From Novosphingobium resinovorum (lineage in GTDB: Bacteria; Pseudomonadota; Alphaproteobacteria; Sphingomonadales; Sphingomonadaceae): a DNA stretch of 64,000 bases. The notes beneath the pieces are model-generated. The model was not told the origin of the DNA. It did no database searches and saw only the letters and a list, made by a program, of their open reading frames with translations. The stretch lies in assembly GCF_001742225.1 (NCBI RefSeq), contig NZ_CP017075.1, positions 1,178,001 to 1,242,000 on the forward strand. The letters run 5' to 3'. Numbering within the stretch: the first letter of the stretch is position 1; each line of letters begins with the position of its first letter. Shown here piece after piece: positions 45,171 to 53,425 of this stretch. The position numbers were made by a program, and so were the translations under genes.

Positions 45171-46334
45171 TTATTTGATCCTCCTAATGTAAGGTTTTCT
45201 GCGGGTTTCAGTGCTTTTCTCCCCGACCAGTTCGGGACTATTTCGGGACTGCTGAACAGCATCCATTGCACGGCGGATATCGTCGTCGCCGACATGGGCG
45301 TAACGCGCTGTCGTCTCGATCCGAGTATGTCCCAACAGCTTCTGCGTCACCTTAAGATTAGATGCTCGCGTGATTCGGCTGGCGGCCGTGTGTCGCAGGT
45401 CATGGAACCTGAAGTCGGTGATGCCCGCCTCGTCGAGCGCTCGATACCATTTGCGGTTCCACCCCTCCTTACTGAATGGATATCGCTCGCCCTTGATCCT
45501 GCGCGGACGATCGGCGCGCGCGGGCGCAGGACGCTCGCACACGTAGGTGAACACGAAGGGCCCGACGCGGGGGCGGTTCGCGATGATCTCCTTCATGCGA
45601 TCGGTCAGCGGGAATTCATGCCAGACATCGCCCTTGGTGTGGACCGAGGCCGTACCTCTCCGCTGATCGACCTTGGACCACAGCAGCTTGACCACGGCCG
45701 TGCGGCGAGCACCAGAGAGCAGTGCGAACTCGACGAGATCGGCCATGTCGGGATACCGCTCCGTCAGCACCGCGAACAACGCAGCTTCCTCCTCCGGAGA
45801 CGCTTCGCGGACGCGCTCTTTCGGCTCCTTCAGAAGGTGGCTTCCCCATTCGATGGGATCGTCGGCGATTTTGTATTTCTTCGCCAGGAAGCGATGGGCG
45901 CGGCGCAGCAGTTCCGTCTCGCGGTTCACGGTGGCAGCGGACACGGCCGGGCGGACCTCGCCACGCTTGATACGGCGATTCGGAAAGCTGGGCTCGATCC
46001 GGCGCAGGGCGACCATGCGAGCGACCTCGATGTCGCCTATGTCCTGCAGCAACGTTTTCGGCCCAATCAGGCGCAGGACATTGCCCAACTGGTACTCAGT
46101 CACCTTGGCGTTCCGGTCGAACTTGCCCTTGGCATCCCAGTAGATGCCGATACCTTCATCCAGGGTGACAGAGGGCTTGCCCTTTTTACCGGTAGCGACC
46201 TCAGTGCGATGATCTCGCTCGAATCGCTCGGCATCGCGCTTGGATTTGCAGTTGGTGGATCCGTGATAGCGGACACCGCGGTACTGGTAATCGAAGTGGT
46301 AGTAGGGACTGGCCTTCGGCTTGTAGACCGTCAT
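45171..46334 (-). CDS. Tyrosine site-specific integrase
   Basis: A 387-residue phage integrase that recombines the element with the tRNA-Pro gene. N-terminal arm-binding and SAM-like domain (to about 170), then the catalytic domain with Arg210 (LLSGARRTA), His311 and Arg314 (RFHDLRHTAAS), His336 and nucleophile Tyr345 (LLGHTRIETTARYAH). All catalytic residues are present. Its stop codon is three bases from the tRNA fragment and its start overlaps the preceding xis-like gene (ATGA). Confidence 0.95.
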   Translation of the reverse strand: MTVYKPKASPYYHFDYQYRGVRYHGSTNCKSKRDAERFERDHRTEVATGKKGKPSVTLDEGIGIYWDAKGKFDRNAKVTEYQLGNVLRLIGPKTLLQDIGDIEVARMVALRRIEPSFPNRRIKRGEVRPAVSAATVNRETELLRRAHRFLAKKYKIADDPIEWGSHLLKEPKERVREASPEEEAALFAVLTERYPDMADLVEFALLSGARRTAVVKLLWSKVDQRRGTASVHTKGDVWHEFPLTDRMKEIIANRPRVGPFVFTYVCERPAPARADRPRRIKGERYPFSKEGWNRKWYRALDEAGITDFRFHDLRHTAASRITRASNLKVTQKLLGHTRIETTARYAHVGDDDIRRAMDAVQQSRNSPELVGEKSTETRRKPYIRRIK

Positions 46335-46606
46335 CGCTTATTCCGCTGGCTGAAGGGCACGATCTCGCCGCCAGCAGCCGGGCCACGTACGACGCGGCGC
46401 CGGCCGCCTGCGAGAGGATCGGCGACCAGCTGCTGCCGCTGGATGCACAGGGCAACATACTCGTCGCAGTCCTCGGGACGGTAGGCGATATTGCGCGCCG
46501 TCAGCTTGACGTAGGTGATCTTGCCCTTGCTGCGCAGTTCGCGGAGCGTGCGCGGGGCCAAGCGGAGGCGTTCGGCCGCTTCGGCTTCTGTGAGCAGCGC
46601 GGTCAT
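46331..46606 (-). CDS. Excisionase-like helix-turn-helix protein
   Basis: A 91-residue protein with a MerR/Xis-type winged helix at its N terminus (TEAEAAERLRLAPRTLRELR, SKGKITYVKLTARNIAYRPE), the form typical of phage excisionases and directionality factors. A basic, Gly/Arg-rich tail follows. Overlaps the ThiF-like gene before it and the integrase after it by four bases each. Recombination direction control is inferred from fold and position. Confidence 0.8.
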   Translation of the reverse strand: MTALLTEAEAAERLRLAPRTLRELRSKGKITYVKLTARNIAYRPEDCDEYVALCIQRQQLVADPLAGGRRRVVRGPAAGGEIVPFSQRNKR

Positions 46607-47376
46607 ACCGCTTTCCTTTCGGGTTTGGGGTGAGGCAGTGCAATCGGGGCCGTGTGGCCGCTCACCAGATTGATGAAGGCGCCGGCGTGCCCGATCGATC
46701 CCCGGCCGAGCAGATCGAACAGCAGGGCTAGGGCGTGGCTGGCGAGCACGCGGTTGATGAACAGGGACTGCCGCTCGAGGGCTTCGGCGACGGAGCACGA
46801 AGGCGCGTCGTCCTCCGGCATCCCTTCGTCGGCCAGTTCGGGAAAGCTCTCCAGCACGGTCGGCAGACGCACATAGCCTTTGCGATCGTAAAGCCGTGCC
46901 GGAGTGCCGAGCAGCAGCTGGCCATCCATGGCGCGGTTGCCGAGATCCAGCCAATAGGCAGGCACCCGACTAGTACTCGCGTCCATGGCCGCGCCCAGCG
47001 CGCGGCGGGCCGAGGCCGTGTCGACACAGCTGATGAGCATGTCGACATTATCCAGACCGATTGCTTCGGGCGCGCGGCCGTGAACCGCCTGCCAGCGCAA
47101 ACCATGCGCGAGATTGATCCGCTCCGTCAGGGTGCGGGCCTTCGAGCTTCCGACGTCGCAGCGATAGAACGGCTGGCGGCCGAGGTTCGCCTCGGTAACG
47201 ACATCGTCGTCGACGACGGTAACGTCCAGCCAACGCGACGAGATTTCACGCAGCGCCGCGTCGAGCGAGGCAAGGCCCATCAGCATCTGCGCGCCGTTGC
47301 CACCGCATCCGACCAGCAGGACCTTGATACCGCGCTGGCCGAAGTTGGCCGGTAGAAGGTGCCGTTCAGGCGTCAT
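46603..47376 (-). CDS. PRTRC system ThiF/E1-like adenylating enzyme
   Basis: A 257-residue ThiF-fold protein. Nucleotide loop VLLVGCGGNG (19-28); Asp-rich strand TVVDDDVV (53-60); the adenylation set N64, R67, Q68 in ANLGRQPFY; and ISCVDTASARRA with Cys117. A second conserved region SCSVAEALERQ has Cys194, a candidate thiolate. E1-like enzymes activate the C terminus of a ubiquitin-like protein with ATP; the likely substrate is PRTRC protein C encoded in this operon. The ATG at 47376 is chosen because GGAG lies six bases before it. It overlaps PRTRC A by 11 bases. Confidence 0.9.
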   Translation of the reverse strand: MTPERHLLPANFGQRGIKVLLVGCGGNGAQMLMGLASLDAALREISSRWLDVTVVDDDVVTEANLGRQPFYRCDVGSSKARTLTERINLAHGLRWQAVHGRAPEAIGLDNVDMLISCVDTASARRALGAAMDASTSRVPAYWLDLGNRAMDGQLLLGTPARLYDRKGYVRLPTVLESFPELADEGMPEDDAPSCSVAEALERQSLFINRVLASHALALLFDLLGRGSIGHAGAFINLVSGHTAPIALPHPKPERKAV

Positions 47377-48025
47377 GGTCATCTCCAGTGAAGGGGCTGC
47401 GCGGCATCGGCAGGAACATGCCGCCGGCACACAGACGCGCCGCAGCGGTCGGGCCGGCGGGATGATCGAGGCGACCGAAGACTATCGCTATCTTGGTGGA
47501 ATGCGCGTCATCGGCATCGTCGGTCGCGCTGAAGAATGCTGCGCCGTTGCCATGGCTGTGGATGTCGCAGACGATGTGCGAGCCTTGCGCCAGAGTCGGC
47601 GTGCGATAAACGAGCCGCGACGGCGTCGCCGCTTCGATCTCCGGATACGCAATGGTGAACTGGGCGGTGTGCTCGTCCCAGATCACGAACGCTGCGGCCT
47701 CGTTCGGCAGCGCCGCCTCGAAGTGCTGCAGAATATGGCGGAGCAACTCGCGCGGGATAAGCCCGCAACGCAGTTCGGCCATCGGATCGCCGACCTTCCC
47801 ATAGGGCACGTGTCCGTCGAGTGTCGGGGCAATGTGCGCGTCGAGGGCAAGCCAAGGGCGCCGCAAGATCAACATCACGCCATCGGCGCCTACCAACAGG
47901 CCCTGCCCCGCTCGTACGGATCGCAATTCCTCGATCGCCGGCGTCTGCCCGCTTGGGGGCACCGGGTAGCAAGGGAAAGCAGCCAGCACCGCGGCGGCCG
48001 TCAGGAAGTCGTTGGGCGACGTCAT
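47366..48025 (-). CDS. PRTRC system protein A, JAMM-motif peptidase-like
   Basis: A 219-residue protein with a JAB/MPN fold in its second half: Glu109 (LPNEAAAF), then the metal motif CDIHSHGNGAAFFSATDDAD with His156, His158, Ser166 and Asp169 in the H-x-H...S-x-x-D pattern. JAMM proteins remove or process ubiquitin-like proteins. All metal-site residues look intact, so an active protease is plausible. Translation is coupled to PRTRC B before it (ATGA overlap). Confidence 0.9.
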   Translation of the reverse strand: MTSPNDFLTAAAVLAAFPCYPVPPSGQTPAIEELRSVRAGQGLLVGADGVMLILRRPWLALDAHIAPTLDGHVPYGKVGDPMAELRCGLIPRELLRHILQHFEAALPNEAAAFVIWDEHTAQFTIAYPEIEAATPSRLVYRTPTLAQGSHIVCDIHSHGNGAAFFSATDDADDAHSTKIAIVFGRLDHPAGPTAAARLCAGGMFLPMPRSPFTGDDHDA

Positions 48026-48801
48026 GCGTGGGTACTCCGCGCTATCAAGCTTCCCACCGTCACCGGCGCGCCCTCGTTTCGCGTGCTGCGACTGAAAACA
48101 AATGGGCGTAGGCGCTTGACCGGGAACCGCTTCGTGCCCCGCGCTGCCAGATTGTCCCACAGCCTGACCAGGCCACCCTTTCCGCTAACGGTCTTTTCCT
48201 GCCCCGGGTTGGGATGGGTCGACCACGAATCGAAAACGGCGCGCTCGTACTCAGCGATGCTGGCGATCGTCAGCGTCTTAGGCTGCGGGATGTTTCCCCA
48301 GCACAAGCGGCCATCGATGAACACGTTCAGTACCGGAGAAAAAAGTACGAGCGTTTCCGCGCCTGGTCGCTTGCTTTCCGGGAGGGCGTAGACGCCAAGG
48401 CCCTTTCGGGTCGCGACCAGCAAATGGGCCGGGTACGGCAGATCCACAGTGGTGCGCTGCCGAAGGGCGCGCAGATCCGCTGCCGGTGATGACAGGGCGA
48501 AGTAGGCGGTGCGAACCTGCTCTGGAACCCACCATGCGAGCACGTCCGGATGCGATACCAGCACGTTGTCCGGAAGTATCTCCGGCGGCGCCGCGCGTCC
48601 CAGCGCTGCGGTCCACTGCCGCAAGTGAGCCCGGGTTAGCGGAGCACCGGCGGCGATCGTCGGTTGCCCCTCGCCATGCTCGACCGCGTGCATGCTGGCG
48701 AACGCGGCGGTGCGCTGCGGCCCGTTTCTATAAAGGAGAATGGCGTTCGTCAGCGTCAGGCCGCGGTCGGTTGCCTCGAACTCGGTGGAATGCTGGCTCA
48801 C
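48022..48801 (-). CDS. PRTRC system protein B, E2-like candidate
   Basis: A 259-residue protein matching PRTRC protein B. The central part (LPYPAHLLVATRKGLGVYAL, PESKRPGAETLVLF, SPVLNVFIDGRLCWGNIP) follows the strand order of ubiquitin-conjugating enzymes, and Cys167, in the place of the E2 active-site cysteine, is the only Cys in the protein. The start is GTG at 48799-48801. It overlaps both neighbours by four bases. The E2 role is an inference from pattern; comparative-genomics literature has linked PRTRC genes with ubiquitin-like pathways. Confidence 0.85.
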   Translation of the reverse strand: MSQHSTEFEATDRGLTLTNAILLYRNGPQRTAAFASMHAVEHGEGQPTIAAGAPLTRAHLRQWTAALGRAAPPEILPDNVLVSHPDVLAWWVPEQVRTAYFALSSPAADLRALRQRTTVDLPYPAHLLVATRKGLGVYALPESKRPGAETLVLFSPVLNVFIDGRLCWGNIPQPKTLTIASIAEYERAVFDSWSTHPNPGQEKTVSGKGGLVRLWDNLAARGTKRFPVKRLRPFVFSRSTRNEGAPVTVGSLIARSTHA

Positions 48802-49989
48802 CGACGGTCCTTCCCGCTGGTGGGGTCGATCGCGATCAGATCCTGTGCGGCGCGCATGAACTCCACGCCGACCTTGAGGCTCTGGAACCACGCATCGATG
48901 TCGGCCGCATCGGTGACCGTCGCCATACCGACGACGTCCATGAAGCCTATCTCCATGCCGTGCCTTCCGACGTCGTCGAGCTCGCGCGCGAAAGCCTCGG
49001 CGCAGACAAGCGTCATGGGTGCAAGAAACGCCCGTTCCTCATATTCGGGCAGGCATTCGATCGCGAGATCGCTCTCGTAGTTCCACGCCCCGGCGGCGCT
49101 ACGCTGCGCGATGACCGTGTCGGCAGCCGATCGCACAGCGCGTATCCGGCTCCTCAGGCCCTTGGGCAGTTTCGACAGTGGCGCCGCGTTCTCCGTCAGC
49201 ATCCACTCGGGTCGCCGCCCCCTGATGGCTGACGGCAACATCTCCTCGTCGATGTCCTCCAGTGCGTGGCCCTGCCACTGCATCAGGCTTGCTATCGCTT
49301 CCCTGTCTTCCGTCTCGCCGTCCCAGTAGTAGGCGGAAAGCTCCTCCATCAGATCCTCGAAGCCGAACACAGGCAGCACGGAAGGGATCGTCTCGGTCAG
49401 GGCCTTGTATGCGGCAGCCCGCCAGCCCAACGGGGCGACTGGACCAAGCATCGTCTGCGAGAGCACGTTGCACTTCTCGATCCAGCCCAGTTCGACCTGG
49501 CCAACGCTGTCGCAGATGAGCGCGATTGCTGGCGGATGATCGTCATTGCCATTGATTACGATGGCCCGCAGATCGAGCATGTCGACGCAGCCCACGATAT
49601 CCAGCACGGCACGGTCAAAGGTACGCTCGATGTGCTTGCGTGCCTCGTGGCGCGTGAAGCACTGGCCCGCCTCGCCCTGCGCCGCCACCCATTGTCCGAT
49701 TGCGCGGTAGTGAGGCTCCAGCGGAGCGTCGAAGATGGCGGGAATGGTTGCCGCCAGCGCGACAGACCGTCCAGCCAGGTCACCCGAGGGGCGCGAGCCG
49801 GAGGCCGGGCGGAGGCGTGATGGGCTCGCGCACGTCGTCCGCCGGGGCGACGACGGCCGCGTGAAGCGCTTTGAGGCGGTCGCTGATGACTGGTTGGGTA
49901 GCAGAGGGCGAGTGGCCATCGTCGGATTCGATCCATTCGAGGAGAGGTTTGCGCAGGACGGGCGGGATGCCCGCGCCATCCGTCGTCAT
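48798..49989 (-). CDS. PRTRC system protein F, split by an apparent +1 frameshift
   Basis: The main frame (48798 upward) encodes ALAATIPAIFDAPLEPHYRA through to SLKVGVEFMRAAQDLIAIDP, matching PRTRC protein F. Its expected N terminus lies in a different frame: ATG 49987-49989, two bases after the PRTRC C stop, opens MTTDGAGIPPVLRKPLLEWI and runs 69 codons with GC-rich third positions to TGA 49780-49782. Joining the frames by skipping one base at GGG-TGA-C gives about 396 residues. This is either a sequence error, a real mutation, or a programmed +1 shift of the RF2 type. The upstream part of the main frame (MARASRPSCANL...) is Ser/Arg/Pro-rich and looks non-coding. Function unknown. Confidence 0.75.
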
Positions 49990-49991
49990 CG

Positions 49992-50198
49992 TCAGCCCTT
50001 CGTGCCAACAGCGCGGCGGTACTCGGTGACGTGCGCCGTGCCGGAAACGCCGAGATCGACCGCCTCGGCATTGAGGATCGCGGGGTAAAGCGTGGCGTGA
50101 TAGGCGCGCAGGCCCTGCGCATCGCCCGCAAGATGCGACGGCACGGGCAAGTCCATGCCGTCATAGCGGTACACGCGGGTCAGTTGATTGATTTCCAT
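49992..50198 (-). CDS. PRTRC system protein C, ubiquitin-like
   Basis: A 68-residue protein: MEINQLTRVYRYDGMDLPVP, a helix AQGLRAYHATLYPAILNAEA, and a final strand ending YRRAVGTKG. Size, strand-helix-strand pattern and a C-terminal Gly after a flexible tail fit a ubiquitin-like modifier that needs no trimming before activation. The ATG at 50196-50198 is preferred to a longer open frame. It lies 44 bases after PRTRC E and just before PRTRC F. Confidence 0.9.
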   Translation of the reverse strand: MEINQLTRVYRYDGMDLPVPSHLAGDAQGLRAYHATLYPAILNAEAVDLGVSGTAHVTEYRRAVGTKG

Positions 50199-50242
50199 AG
50201 ATGCCTCCGGCCGATGATCGTGGGTGTTGAAAGGGTTGGGGC

Positions 50243-50650
50243 TCACCAGAGGCTGGCGGGTTCGCCTGGCTTCGGGTCTGGCACAGGCGCTGGCGTCGCG
50301 GCGGGTTCCGGCTTGGCGGGCGTGGTTGCCGCCTTCGTCGTGGCCGGTTTGACCTTCGCCTTCGCAGCTTCGGTCGCCTGCTTCTGCTCGGCAAGCTGGT
50401 CGCCCAGGGCCTTGCGTGAGGCGATCAGTTGCCCGAGCGCGCCAGCCTCTCCGAGCGCCAGTTCCGCGTCGATCTCCGCCGCAGTAGCGGTGATCGAGAT
50501 CGGGCGGATTTCTTCGGCGCCCGGCGCGTTCTTCACGCCTTCAGCCTTGCGCGGCATGATGATGAGCGTGACCGTCTCGTCCGGTCCTGCAGCGAGGTCG
50601 AGGCCGAGCGAGTAACGCGACAGCAGCGGGAGAAGGCTGGTGATCAGCAC
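50243..50650 (-). CDS. PRTRC system protein E
   Basis: A 135-residue protein with the PRTRC E core (TVTLIIMPRKAEGVKNAPGA, IRPISITATAAEIDAELALG, IASRKALGDQLAEQK), then a low-complexity Lys/Ala/Pro tail of about 45 residues (AKVKPATTKAATTPAKPEPA) like those of DNA-associated proteins. The start is GTG 50648-50650, overlapping the ParB-like gene. Function unknown. Confidence 0.88.
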   Translation of the reverse strand: MLITSLLPLLSRYSLGLDLAAGPDETVTLIIMPRKAEGVKNAPGAEEIRPISITATAAEIDAELALGEAGALGQLIASRKALGDQLAEQKQATEAAKAKVKPATTKAATTPAKPEPAATPAPVPDPKPGEPASLW

Positions 50651-51957
50651 GGCAAGGAATCCTTTTCAGTGGTGGAGGGGGCGTTGACGCTCGCGTCGAC
50701 AGCGGGCGGCGAATATTTTCCGTCGAGCGTGAGCGCGCCGGGGAGGCGGCCGGACCAGTCGAACCCAGTGGCGTTGAGCATTCCGGCGACGATAGCGTCG
50801 GTCTTCGCCTGCATGAGCTTGGCGAAGGCTTTCGTGCCCATGTGATCGATCAGGCCGCATTCCTTGGCGATGAACTTGAGCTCATCCTTGCCGAAACGGC
50901 CAAGGAATACCGCGTCCACCTTCCACGTGTCGCGGAGGATAGATTCGAAGGCACGCAGGATTTCCGGATCGCCCTCACCGGCCTGGATCAGTGCCGCACG
51001 CCAAGCGGATTCACGAACATCAGCGGCGCGGCTCGCGATCATTGCGGCATTCACGGTCTGCTTCGGCGCTTCGGTGGGGCTCGCCTTCTTGGGAACGATC
51101 GCCGATCGCGGTGCCGAACTGGAGACGTCAGGCTCCGCCGGGGCCGCGTCAGGTGCCGGCACGGCATTCTTTTCATCAGCCACCGGTTCCGCCGATTCGG
51201 TCTTCAATTGGAAGCAGCCGGGGTTGGTGCAGTGACCGTCTTCAACATGCGTCGCAAAAAGGGCGCGCTGCGCTGCGGAATTGAAGGGGCAGGCCGTGCA
51301 TTCGGCCTTGTCGAAGCGAGCAGCAGCGAGGCTCTGCGTCACGCGCATGAGCAACTCGCGCGTCTTGTTTACGTCCAGCCCGGCAGTCAGGATCGTGTCG
51401 AGAGCCTTTTCCTGCTTGTCGCCGGGCACCGCGGCCAAGAGTTCGGCGTGGCCGACCTTGATGCGGCGTTCGTCGAGCGCGAGCTTCACGGGTTCGGACA
51501 AGTTGGCCAGCGCCAGGCGTCGATCGAGCTTGGCCGGGGACCAGCCAAGCCGACGTGCGGCTTCAGCTCGATCGTTCTGGCTGGCCGCCAGAACGCGCAC
51601 GGCGGCGTCTGCCTGCTCCGTTTCGGAGGCATCATCGCGGACATCGTTCTCGTCGATCGCAGCCTCGACCGCTTCGTCATCGGTCATATCGCGAATCAGG
51701 ACCGGGGCATTGCCGTCCCTGCCAAACGCTTCGAGCGCAGCCCTGTACCGGCGACCGCCAGCGACGAGGAGATAGCCCTCACCGCCATCGGGAGCGGGTC
51801 TGACCAGCATCGGCTGCAGCATGCCGCGCAATTGGAGCGAAGCCACGAGCTCCTCATGGGCCTTGCTGTCGAAATATCGGCGCGGGTTATAACCTGGCGT
51901 TATGCTAGACAGCGGCAATACGACCGCCCGCTGCTGACCTTTGGTGTCGAGTGTCAT
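50644..51957 (-). CDS. PRTRC system ParB-family protein
   Basis: A 437-residue ParB/Srx-fold protein. ParB N-terminal domain: LPLSSITPGYNPRRYFDSKA, LVASLQLRGMLQPMLVRPAP, YLLVAGGRRYRAALEAFG (the GERR-like CTP/ATP motif here is GGRR). The central HTH region is NDRAEAARRLGWSPAKLDRR. A Cys/His cluster (ECTACPFNS, EDGHCTNPGC) may bind zinc. The C-terminal part is Pro/Ala-rich, then helical. It may bind DNA or act as a nuclease like some plasmid ParB-like proteins. ATG 51955-51957 is chosen; the frame runs on upstream without homology. Confidence 0.88.
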   Translation of the reverse strand: MTLDTKGQQRAVVLPLSSITPGYNPRRYFDSKAHEELVASLQLRGMLQPMLVRPAPDGGEGYLLVAGGRRYRAALEAFGRDGNAPVLIRDMTDDEAVEAAIDENDVRDDASETEQADAAVRVLAASQNDRAEAARRLGWSPAKLDRRLALANLSEPVKLALDERRIKVGHAELLAAVPGDKQEKALDTILTAGLDVNKTRELLMRVTQSLAAARFDKAECTACPFNSAAQRALFATHVEDGHCTNPGCFQLKTESAEPVADEKNAVPAPDAAPAEPDVSSSAPRSAIVPKKASPTEAPKQTVNAAMIASRAADVRESAWRAALIQAGEGDPEILRAFESILRDTWKVDAVFLGRFGKDELKFIAKECGLIDHMGTKAFAKLMQAKTDAIVAGMLNATGFDWSGRLPGALTLDGKYSPPAVDASVNAPSTTEKDSLPC

Positions 51958-52310
51958 GCTGCTACGCTCCTGAAATAGCTGGCGTGGATCGCGCGCTCGG
52001 CGGCATCGATCTGCGCGGTGTGTTCGAAAATGCGGGGAAGGAAGGCGCTGGCGTCGGCGAGGTCGCCCGCGAGGACGGAAGCGAAGCAAGCCTCGATCGC
52101 GGTCAGTTGATCTGGCGTGTATCCGGGGACTTCGCGACTAAGAGCCGAACGCAGCTGATCGACCGACGCCTCTTCCAATGCCTCATCGAGGCTGACCTCG
52201 GCGGACACCGAAACGTAATCGACTGAGAAGCCGTTGCGACGAGCTTCGTTCACCGCACTTTCGAAATCGCCAGCGCTGACATGAACGTCCATGGTGACCC
52301 TATCGCTCAT
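51954..52310 (-). CDS. Phage protein of unknown function
   Basis: A 118-residue acidic protein (MSDRVTMDVHVSAGDFESAV ... AIHASYFRSVAA), mainly helical. It overlaps both the ParB-like gene and the helicase gene by four bases, so it is surely translated as part of the operon. No family recognised; it may be a PRTRC accessory. Confidence 0.72.
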   Translation of the reverse strand: MSDRVTMDVHVSAGDFESAVNEARRNGFSVDYVSVSAEVSLDEALEEASVDQLRSALSREVPGYTPDQLTAIEACFASVLAGDLADASAFLPRIFEHTAQIDAAERAIHASYFRSVAA

Positions 52311-53425
52311 ACGATCACCGTGACCTGTTCGGCAGCGCGCGTAACCGCCGTGTACAGCCAGTTCCGCTTCGCATCCCGGAACGACCCGCTTTCATCGAAG
52401 ATGATGACGTTGTCCCACTGCGAGCCCTGCGATTTGTGGCAGGTGATCGCCCACCCGAAGGTGAACTCCTGCGTTCCGCGCTTGGCCTTCCAGTCGATGG
52501 TCTGCTCGGTGCCGTTGAAGAAGTGCTCGAACACCTCGACCTTGATCGGGTCGCGCTTCTCGTCGAGCGAGGCGACGCGGAGCGCCAGCTTGCCGTCGCC
52601 AAGCTCCTCGATCTTCTGAGCGTCCCAGAGGCCACCGTTGAAGATGTGCTTCTCCTTGTCGTTCCGGAGGCAGATCAGGCGGTCGCCTGCGGTCGGATGC
52701 CACGCCTGCGCCGCGCCCTGCAGGCCCTTCATCGCCCGGATGCGCTGGTTGTAGGAGACGCGGGTGCGGTTGAGGCCGCAGAGCAGCTGATCGGCCCCAA
52801 GGACGAGTTCGCCCAGGCGGTCCCGGCCGAGCGCGCTGCTGCGCGTCACGAGGCTACTGCCGTGCGTGCCGACCTGCAGCGGCTTCCCCTGCCGAATGTC
52901 CATCGACATGCGGATGATGGGGTTGTCCTGTGCTTGGCGGTGGACCTCAGTGAGCATCACATCTGGCTCGCCGTTGATGAAGAAGCCTTCGCCCTTCACC
53001 GGCGGCAGCTGCGCGGGATCGCCCAGGACAAGGATGCGCTTGCCGAAGCTGAGCAGGTCGCGCGCCAGATCCTCGCCGACCATGGACACCTCGTCCACGA
53101 TCAGCAGCGCGGCATCGGACAGGTCGCTCTGCTCGTTGAGCTTGAACGCGGCGATGCCGGTGACCTCGTCGATCTCCACGCTGTAAATAAGCGAGTGGAT
53201 CGTCGAGGCGTCCTTGCAGCCCTTTTTGCGCAGGACGAGCGCGGCCTTGCCGGTGAAGGTGGCGTAGAGCACCTTGCCCTTGACCTTCGCTGCCAGTTCC
53301 TTCGCCAGCGTCGTCTTGCCCGTCCCAGCGTAGCCGAACAGGCGGAACACCTGCTGGCCGTTGGGATCACCGAGCCAAGTCGACACGCTGCGGATGGCCG
53401 CGTCCTGTTGCGGGGACCAACTCAT
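52307..53425 (-). CDS. RecD/Dda-like 5'-3' DNA helicase
   Basis: A 372-residue SF1 helicase. Walker A GYAGTGKTTLAKEL (motif I), Walker B ALLIVDEVSM (motif II), LGDPAQLPPVKG (motif III), then a C-terminal UvrD-like domain with FGWAITCHKSQGSQWDNVII and NWLYTAVTRAAEQVTVIV (motifs V and VI). Its size and layout resemble T4 Dda and RecD2 cores. It probably acts in phage recombination or replication. The ATG at 53423-53425 starts the protein (MSWSPQQDAAI). Confidence 0.92.
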   Translation of the reverse strand: MSWSPQQDAAIRSVSTWLGDPNGQQVFRLFGYAGTGKTTLAKELAAKVKGKVLYATFTGKAALVLRKKGCKDASTIHSLIYSVEIDEVTGIAAFKLNEQSDLSDAALLIVDEVSMVGEDLARDLLSFGKRILVLGDPAQLPPVKGEGFFINGEPDVMLTEVHRQAQDNPIIRMSMDIRQGKPLQVGTHGSSLVTRSSALGRDRLGELVLGADQLLCGLNRTRVSYNQRIRAMKGLQGAAQAWHPTAGDRLICLRNDKEKHIFNGGLWDAQKIEELGDGKLALRVASLDEKRDPIKVEVFEHFFNGTEQTIDWKAKRGTQEFTFGWAITCHKSQGSQWDNVIIFDESGSFRDAKRNWLYTAVTRAAEQVTVIV

